This document shows positions 41,481-46,594 of a stretch of 46,594 nucleotides of DNA, in pieces (within the stretch, counting starts at the first letter, position 1; the number at the start of each line of letters is the position of its first letter). The DNA lies in contig VGVZ01000026.1 of assembly GCA_016873805.1 (NCBI GenBank), positions 1 through 46,594 of the forward strand, written 5' to 3'. The notes beneath the pieces were generated by a model, which was given only the letters and a program-made list of their open reading frames with translations, searched no databases and had not been told where the DNA came from. The stretch is from Ignavibacteria bacterium (GTDB taxonomy: Bacteria; Bacteroidota; Ignavibacteria; UBA10030). The translations under genes were made by a program, and so were the position numbers.

Positions 41481-42086
41481 TTATCCAAACATCTCCTGCT
41501 CGATCTCCTGGAGAATGATGTGCCCGATGGTGATATGCCCTTCCTGAATCCGTTGGGTGTCCTCGGAAGGTACCACGATCGCCAGATCCACGAGGTCTTT
41601 GGATTGACCGCCATCCTTGCCCAGGAGCGCGATCGTGATCATCTGTTTTTCTTTGGCTTTCCGGAAAGCGCGATTCACGTTTTCCGAATTCCCGCTCGTG
41701 GAGATGCCGATGAGGATATCCCCTTCGTTCCCAAGCGCCTCGACGGAGCGGGCGAACACATTGTCAAAGCCGAGATCATTCGCTCCGGCTGTGAGATTGG
41801 AGGAATCGGTTGTGAGCGCGATCGCAGGGAGCCCTGGTCGTTTGATATCGGGACTAAGACGAATCACGCATTCGGTCGCGAGATGCTGGGCGTCGGCCGC
41901 GCTTCCTCCATTCCCGCAAAGAAGGAGTTTCTTCTTCTTGTTGAGTGCATCGATGATGAGGTCTATGGCTTTGGAAATCTGCGGTGTGCACGACTCGAGG
42001 ATGCTACGCTTGACCGCCGCACTTGCCTCAAGCGAATCCCTGATGAATTTCTCGCGAAACGTTAGGGTGAGCGGACGATGAGCCAT
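41481..42086 (-). CDS. gmhA: Phosphoheptose isomerase GmhA (SIS domain)
   Basis: The 201-residue protein has the GmhA signature CGNGGSAADAQHLATE at residues 57-72, TTDSSNLTAGANDLGF, the SIS motif GISTSGNSENV, and the C-terminal RIQEGHITIGH with its metal-binding residues. It converts sedoheptulose 7-phosphate to heptose 7-phosphate, the first step to ADP-heptose for lipopolysaccharide core. The ATG follows the TAG stop of the GGGP-synthase gene with no gap, so translation is likely coupled. The sugar-transferase gene follows. Confidence 0.94.
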   Translation of the reverse strand: MAHRPLTLTFREKFIRDSLEASAAVKRSILESCTPQISKAIDLIIDALNKKKKLLLCGNGGSAADAQHLATECVIRLSPDIKRPGLPAIALTTDSSNLTAGANDLGFDNVFARSVEALGNEGDILIGISTSGNSENVNRAFRKAKEKQMITIALLGKDGGQSKDLVDLAIVVPSEDTQRIQEGHITIGHIILQEIEQEMFG

Positions 42087-42845
42087 CTATGATCTCACGT
42101 GTGATTGTTTGTGAACGGCGTCAACGATCTCTCTCATCAATTCTCTGTGAGCCTGTTCCTCGTGGATAGTCCCTGTGACGATGAAGGAAGCACCTGCCGC
42201 CACTTTCCGGGCCGCTTCCTCCGGCGTCCTGATGCCGCCTCCAATGGCGATCGGGAGCGAACAATGACGCGCAATAGCGGCAATCATCGTCTCCGGGATC
42301 GTTCCGTCGGCGCCGCTGCCGGCATCGAGGTAGAGGAGTTTCATGCCGATGGTTTCCGCGGCGATCGCATGAGCCACGGCGATATCCGGCTTGTGCGCCG
42401 GAATCGGTTTGGTATTGCTCATGAATTCCGCCGATGTCATCTTGCCGGTCCCGATCAACATATAGCCGGTCGAGATGGCTTCCAATTGCATCTTCTTGAT
42501 GATCGGGGCGGCAACGACCTGATTCCCGATGAGGTGATCAGGATTGCGGCCGCTGATCAGCACAAGGAAAAGAATCGCGTCGGCGCTCGAAGAGATCTGA
42601 AAGAGGCTCCCCGGAAAAATCATCACCGGCAGCGAGGTGTTCTGCTTGATCTCCCGGATCCGCTCGTCGAATCCGTCAGAGAGTATCAAACTTCCACCCA
42701 CGAGAAATCCATCGACACTCGCTTCGGTCGCGGATCGAACAAAGTCGGCAAGGTTACCACCTTCCACTTTGTCGGGATCAATGAGGATGAAGTACCCCGC
42801 ACCCCGGTCCTGTCTGATCTTCAACAGTCTCTGCCAGGTACTCAT
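42087..42845 (-). CDS. Geranylgeranylglyceryl-phosphate synthase family (PcrB-like)
   Basis: This 252-residue TIM barrel has the family motifs LIDPDK (21-26), DGFLVGGSL, VMIFPGS, LYLDAGSGA and IAIGGGIRTPEEA. Members join glycerol-1-phosphate to a polyprenyl diphosphate. The archaeal enzymes make the first ether bond of membrane lipids, and Firmicutes PcrB makes heptaprenylglyceryl phosphate. Homologues are known in Bacteroidota and other FCB bacteria, where the lipid product is poorly defined. GAGGAGA lies about 9 bases before the ATG. It sits between alaS (13 bases upstream) and gmhA (abutting). Prenyl chain length cannot be read by eye. Confidence 0.92.
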   Translation of the reverse strand: MSTWQRLLKIRQDRGAGYFILIDPDKVEGGNLADFVRSATEASVDGFLVGGSLILSDGFDERIREIKQNTSLPVMIFPGSLFQISSSADAILFLVLISGRNPDHLIGNQVVAAPIIKKMQLEAISTGYMLIGTGKMTSAEFMSNTKPIPAHKPDIAVAHAIAAETIGMKLLYLDAGSGADGTIPETMIAAIARHCSLPIAIGGGIRTPEEAARKVAAGASFIVTGTIHEEQAHRELMREIVDAVHKQSHVRS

Positions 42846-42858
42846 GGCCAGTATCTCC

Positions 42859-45630
42859 TCAGATGTTCAGCATTGATTTGACCACCGGGAGCGTCGCCCG
42901 CAAGGCCTCCCGGAGTTTCGAGACATCCTTTCCCCCGGCCGTGGCCATGTGAGGTCTTCCGCCGCCACCGCCTCCCGCGATTTTTGCCACCGCTCCAATG
43001 ACTCTTCCGGCCTCGATGCGACGTGATGAAACAAGATCATCGGTCACGACGCACACGAATGAAATCTTTTCATCGATGACCGCGGCAAGAACTCCAACTC
43101 CACTGCCGAGTTTGGCACGGAGAGTATCGCCGAGCGATTTGAGCGCGTCCGCGGAAGGAGCCGACAGCTCTGCAGAAACGACCCGAATGGAATCCACAAC
43201 GACAGCTGACTTCACAAGTTCCTCGATTGTCGCAGAGAGATCCTTGATCTGAGATCGCGAGAGTTCCCGTTCAAGGGACTTCTTCCTTTCGGCGATCCTC
43301 GATATCAACGACTCAATCCCTCTCGAGTTCTCGACCTGTGCCGCGAAGTCATGACTGAGACCCAACCCCCGAAACAACGATCGATTTGCGGCAGTCTGAA
43401 GAGCCTCCAACTCCCTTTCGAAGCTCAGACCAACCTCGGGGGCGGCAGTGTGTGCGAGTTGTGCCTCAAGTCGACGACACTCCTCGATTTCGCGGGAGGC
43501 GAGTTGGATTCTGTCGACCAGTGATTGTTCCTGAATTCGGTACAGTTCGAGGGCGAAGTCGGACGTGACCGCTTCGATGCGCCGAACGCCGCTGGCAATA
43601 CTCCCTTCCGATCGAAATTTGAAATAGCCGATATCAGACGTTGAGGGAACGTGCGTTCCTCCGCAGAATTCCCTGCTGAATTCGCTGAATTCGACAACAT
43701 TCACCCGATCACCGTACTTGTCGCCAAAGAACATGAGCGCCCCCATCTTCTTCGCCTCGTCGAAGGGAATATTTCGATAGTGAACCAGTTCGATCCCCTC
43801 GGCGATCTTGTTGTTCACCATTTCTTCGATGGCTTCGAGCTCTGCTTCGGTGACTCTGGAAAAGTGGGAAAAGTCAAATCGCAGATGAGTCGGTGCGACG
43901 AGTGATCCCGCCTGGTGCACATGTGATCCAAGAACCTTCCGCAGCGCCGCGTGCACCAGATGCGTCGCTGTGTGGTTCCGCATGATGGAAAGCCGTCGTT
44001 CGCTGTCGACCCTGGCTGAAACGTCTAGTCCCACAAGGTCCGGCGTTGGATGTTCGATCCGGTGCGCGATGACATCGGCATCCCTCTGAGTGTCGTTCAC
44101 GCGGATTGGGTGTTCCCGGATACGGAGTTCGCCCGTGTCGCCGACCTGACCTCCGGCCTCTGCATAGAACGGTGTCCGATCGAGGACGACGAAGTTTCCG
44201 TCGACCGCGAGAATATGAGCGCGCGGTTCGTCCAGACGATCGTATCCGGTGAATTCGGTGTCGGCCAGCGACGAATCGTGGAGCCTGAACGGGATACGCG
44301 CGGAAGTTTCAACCTGTCGTCCTGCCTCACGCGAGCGCTCGCGCTGTTCTTCGAGAAGTTTATTGAATGTCTCCTCGTCGATCGCGAATCCCTGCTCCCG
44401 AGCCATCAACTGGGTCAAGTCGAGAGGGAAACCGTACGTATCATAGAGTCTGAACGCCTCCTCGCCGGCGAGCATTGTGCGATTCTGTGATTTTGCTTTC
44501 TGGGCAATCTCCTCGAATATTTCGAGACCGCGGTCGAGCGTGGCGTTGAACGCCTCTTCTTCTCCCTTGATGATTCTCTCGATCTGCGATTGTCTCTCGC
44601 GAATCTCCGGAAAGATATAACTCATCGTGTCGACAAGGGTGGGAACGAGCCTGAAGATGATAGGATCGTGGACGTCGAGTTTCCGCGCAAAGCGCGAGGC
44701 GCGACGGAGAATGCGTCGAAGAACATACCCGCGACCTTCATTGGAGGGGACGGCGCCGTCGGCAATCGCGAACGTGAGGGTCCGCACATGGTCGGCAAGT
44801 ACCCGCATCGCAATATCCGAAACGGCGGTCGTCGAGCCGGTATACTCCCGTCCCGTGATCTCCGAGATTCTCTCAATCAGCGGAGTGAATACATCGGTGT
44901 CATAGTTGGATGATTTGCCCTGAAGGACTGCGCAGACGCGCTCAAATCCCATCCCCGTGTCGACGTGCTTGGCAGGGAGGGGATGGAGAACGCCGTCCGC
45001 ATCCCTGTTGTACTGGATGAACACGAGGTTCCAAATTTCGATGAGCTCCGGCGAGCCGGCATTCACGAGCGATGCGGGAGCATTGCCGTCGACAGTTCGA
45101 TCAAAATGAATCTCGGAACACGGGCCGCATGGACCGGTTTCACCCATCTCCCAGAAGTTGTCTTTTTCGTCGAACCGAAGAACGTGCGCTGGATTGATGT
45201 CGGTGACCCGCTTCCACAGTTCTTCCGCTTCCGAATCGTCTCGATACACGGTGGCCCAGAGCCGCTCTTTCGGGAGTCCCCAGACAGAAGTGAGCAGTTC
45301 CCACGCCCATGCGATCGCTTCCTTCTTGTAGTAGTCCCCAAACGACCAGTTCCCGAGCATCTCAAAGAATGTGTGGTGATGACCATCGACCCCCACTTCC
45401 TCGAGATCATTGTGTTTCCCGCTCACACGGATGCACTTCTGGGTGTCCGCGACGCGCACATACGAGCGCTTGCCGGTGCCGAGGAACACATCCTTGAATT
45501 GGTTCATCCCGGCGTTGGCGAAGAGCAATGTTGGATCATCAAAGGGAACGACCGGAGAGCTTGGTACGATGGTGTGACCGCGCGCCTTGAAGAAATCGAG
45601 GAAGCTGTTTCTGATTTCCGTTGATGTCAT
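42859..45630 (-). CDS. alaS: Alanine--tRNA ligase
   Basis: The 923-residue enzyme has the full AlaRS architecture: class II catalytic core (MTSTEIRNSFLDFFKARGHT at the start, GMNQFKDVFLG, ETGPCGPCSEIHFD), tRNA-recognition helices, and the editing domain with HTATH at 553-557 and the zinc-site CGGTHV at about 654. The C-terminal DHHA1 domain has a glycine run followed by RPHMATAGGKD. It charges tRNA-Ala and clears mischarged Ser/Gly. The ATG at 45630 matches the family start; an in-frame TTG at 45675 adds 15 unlikely residues. It lies between clpS and the GGGP-synthase gene in a long minus-strand run. Confidence 0.97.
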   Translation of the reverse strand: MTSTEIRNSFLDFFKARGHTIVPSSPVVPFDDPTLLFANAGMNQFKDVFLGTGKRSYVRVADTQKCIRVSGKHNDLEEVGVDGHHHTFFEMLGNWSFGDYYKKEAIAWAWELLTSVWGLPKERLWATVYRDDSEAEELWKRVTDINPAHVLRFDEKDNFWEMGETGPCGPCSEIHFDRTVDGNAPASLVNAGSPELIEIWNLVFIQYNRDADGVLHPLPAKHVDTGMGFERVCAVLQGKSSNYDTDVFTPLIERISEITGREYTGSTTAVSDIAMRVLADHVRTLTFAIADGAVPSNEGRGYVLRRILRRASRFARKLDVHDPIIFRLVPTLVDTMSYIFPEIRERQSQIERIIKGEEEAFNATLDRGLEIFEEIAQKAKSQNRTMLAGEEAFRLYDTYGFPLDLTQLMAREQGFAIDEETFNKLLEEQRERSREAGRQVETSARIPFRLHDSSLADTEFTGYDRLDEPRAHILAVDGNFVVLDRTPFYAEAGGQVGDTGELRIREHPIRVNDTQRDADVIAHRIEHPTPDLVGLDVSARVDSERRLSIMRNHTATHLVHAALRKVLGSHVHQAGSLVAPTHLRFDFSHFSRVTEAELEAIEEMVNNKIAEGIELVHYRNIPFDEAKKMGALMFFGDKYGDRVNVVEFSEFSREFCGGTHVPSTSDIGYFKFRSEGSIASGVRRIEAVTSDFALELYRIQEQSLVDRIQLASREIEECRRLEAQLAHTAAPEVGLSFERELEALQTAANRSLFRGLGLSHDFAAQVENSRGIESLISRIAERKKSLERELSRSQIKDLSATIEELVKSAVVVDSIRVVSAELSAPSADALKSLGDTLRAKLGSGVGVLAAVIDEKISFVCVVTDDLVSSRRIEAGRVIGAVAKIAGGGGGGRPHMATAGGKDVSKLREALRATLPVVKSMLNI

Positions 45631-45687
45631 GATGATCGTTAGTTGCTCCGGACTGTGCGGGTTGAACACAGCCAATCGATGGGTGCT

Positions 45688-45975
45688 TCAGATCTCAACC
45701 TGCGTATGAAGCGCGATCTCTTCGAGTACCGCCGAGACCCTGAGGCAGTCATTCATCGGACCTTCATACACGACAGCTTTCCCGTTGTTGTGCACTTCCC
45801 ACGTCAGCGTCTCCGCCCGCTGTGTATCGCAGCGAATGGCCTTGATGATCTGTCCGATCACTTCGTCAAATGTGTGAAATTCATCGTTGAACAGAATGAC
45901 CTTCGCCGGTTCCTGGGTTCGAACGTCAACATCATCCTGCTGTTCAAGAATGGGCTTTTGGGTGCTGAGTTCCAT
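45688..45975 (-). CDS. clpS: ClpS adaptor for ClpAP protease
   Basis: The 95-residue protein has a flexible N-terminal tail and the ClpS core: VILFNDEFHTFDEVIGQII, then AETLTWEVHNNGKAVVYEG. ClpS delivers N-degron proteins to ClpA or ClpC. The ND-x-x-HTF stretch that lines the N-degron pocket is intact. The ATG at 45975 has no strong ribosome-binding site. It lies 44 bases after icd and 57 bases before alaS on the same strand. Confidence 0.95.
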   Translation of the reverse strand: MELSTQKPILEQQDDVDVRTQEPAKVILFNDEFHTFDEVIGQIIKAIRCDTQRAETLTWEVHNNGKAVVYEGPMNDCLRVSAVLEEIALHTQVEI

Positions 45976-46019
45976 GAGAAGACCGGCTCATACCGCAATG
46001 AAATTCCCCGACGGGACAG

Positions 46020-46594
46020 CTACATGTTCTTTGCGACCGCATCGCCGAATTCTGAACACTTGACTTCCTTCGCACCCTCCATAAGTCGGGCAAAGTCATA
46101 CGTCACGACTTTATCGCCGATAGTTTTTTCCAATCCTCCGATAATGAGATCGGCCGCCTCTTTCCAGCCAAGATAACGGAACATCATTTCGCCGGAGAGA
46201 ATCACCGATCCCGGATTCACCTTGTCCAGGTTGGCGTACTTTGGAGCGGTGCCATGCGTTGCTTCGAAGACGGCGAAACCCGATTCGTAGTTGATGTTTC
46301 CCCCGGGGGCAATCCCAATACCCCCTACTTGAGCGGCAAGTGCGTCCGAAATATAGTCGCCGTTGAGGTTCATCGTCGCAATGACATCATACTCGGTAGG
46401 GCGGGTGAGGATCTGCTGAAGGAACGCATCAGCAATCACGTCCTTGATGATGATTCCGTTCGGGAGTTGAACCCACGGACCACCATCGAGAAGCCGGCCG
46501 TTGAATTCCTTGAGGGCCAACTCGTATCCCCAATCCCGGAAGGCCCCTTCCGTGAATTTCATGATGTTGCCCTTGTGGACAAGAGTCACCGGGG
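46020..46594 (-). CDS. icd: Isocitrate dehydrogenase, C-terminal part (5' end off the right edge)
   Basis: About 191 C-terminal residues are visible and the frame is open through the right edge. [36 protein letters not shown] and [12 protein letters not shown] are hallmarks of the E. coli-type NADP isocitrate dehydrogenase, which oxidises isocitrate to 2-oxoglutarate in the TCA cycle. The N-terminus, including the phosphorylatable serine region, is out of view. Downstream clpS follows by 44 bases. Confidence 0.95.
   Translation of the reverse strand, partial: PVTLVHKGNIMKFTEGAFRDWGYELALKEFNGRLLDGGPWVQLPNGIIIKDVIADAFLQQILTRPTEYDVIATMNLNGDYISDALAAQVGGIGIAPGGNINYESGFAVFEATHGTAPKYANLDKVNPGSVILSGEMMFRYLGWKEAADLIIGGLEKTIGDKVVTYDFARLMEGAKEVKCSEFGDAVAKNM

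Noticed and set aside
1-46594. CRISPR arrays, tRNA or rRNA genes, insertion sequences, prophage genes
   Set aside because: No regularly spaced repeats, cloverleaf sequence, transposase motif or phage structural gene was seen on either strand by eye.

Overview
The window looks like a chromosomal segment from a member of the Bacteroidota/Chlorobiota (FCB) group, most plausibly an Ignavibacteria-like lineage. This is inferred from four things. The secreted M4 peptidase ends in a type IX secretion sorting domain containing QNYPNPFNP. A Bacteroidota-type promoter (TTTG, 20 bp, TATCTTTG) lies in front of mutS. There is a bacterial GGGP-synthase gene. A TPR/TonB/ExbBD envelope operon is present. Coding density is high. 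I saw no tRNA, rRNA, CRISPR array or intact insertion sequence.

Layout, left to right. (1) 1-3567, minus strand: a helicase-type restriction subunit cut by the left edge, preceded by an unrecognised HEPN-like gene, with AT-rich spacers. This looks like accessory or defence DNA. (2) 3690-10956, minus strand: a terminator, a 51-bp remnant of the tail of a sodium:amino-acid symporter gene, a secreted M4 metallopeptidase, a mostly empty 800-bp gap, then an NSS-AGCS transporter pair with its own sigma70-like promoter. Together this reads as extracellular proteolysis plus amino-acid uptake. (3) 11032-13090: a papain-like C39-type protein and an ATP-grasp ligase, divergently arranged. (4) 13185-19338, plus strand: mutS, a cysteine-rich DUF3109-like protein, a GAF/SpoIIE-type phosphatase and a HerA-like ATPase, ending in a hairpin shared with the convergent aconitase gene acnA (19400-22165).

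(5) 22371-32104, plus strand: a 1787-residue soluble hybrid histidine kinase whose stop codon almost abuts a MoaC-MoaB fusion gene. After these comes a carbamoyl-phosphate synthase large subunit split into two genes lying in the same reading frame. (6) 32282-39697, plus strand: a six-gene envelope operon encoding a large periplasmic TPR protein, an outer-membrane barrel without a visible plug, a SPOR protein, ExbB, ExbD and TonB. It resembles a Ton/Tol machine with unusual partners and is the best candidate here for an undescribed system. (7) 39711-46594, minus strand: a housekeeping and envelope run, in transcription order icd (partial), clpS, alaS, GGGP synthase, gmhA, a polyprenyl-phosphate sugar transferase and a small membrane protein.

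The most checkable oddities are the duplicated symporter tail flanking the peptidase gene, the in-frame split of carB, the six-gene Ton/Tol-like operon, the phosphatase-HerA pair and the kinase-MoaCB junction. All calls come from reading the sequence by eye. No database search was run.
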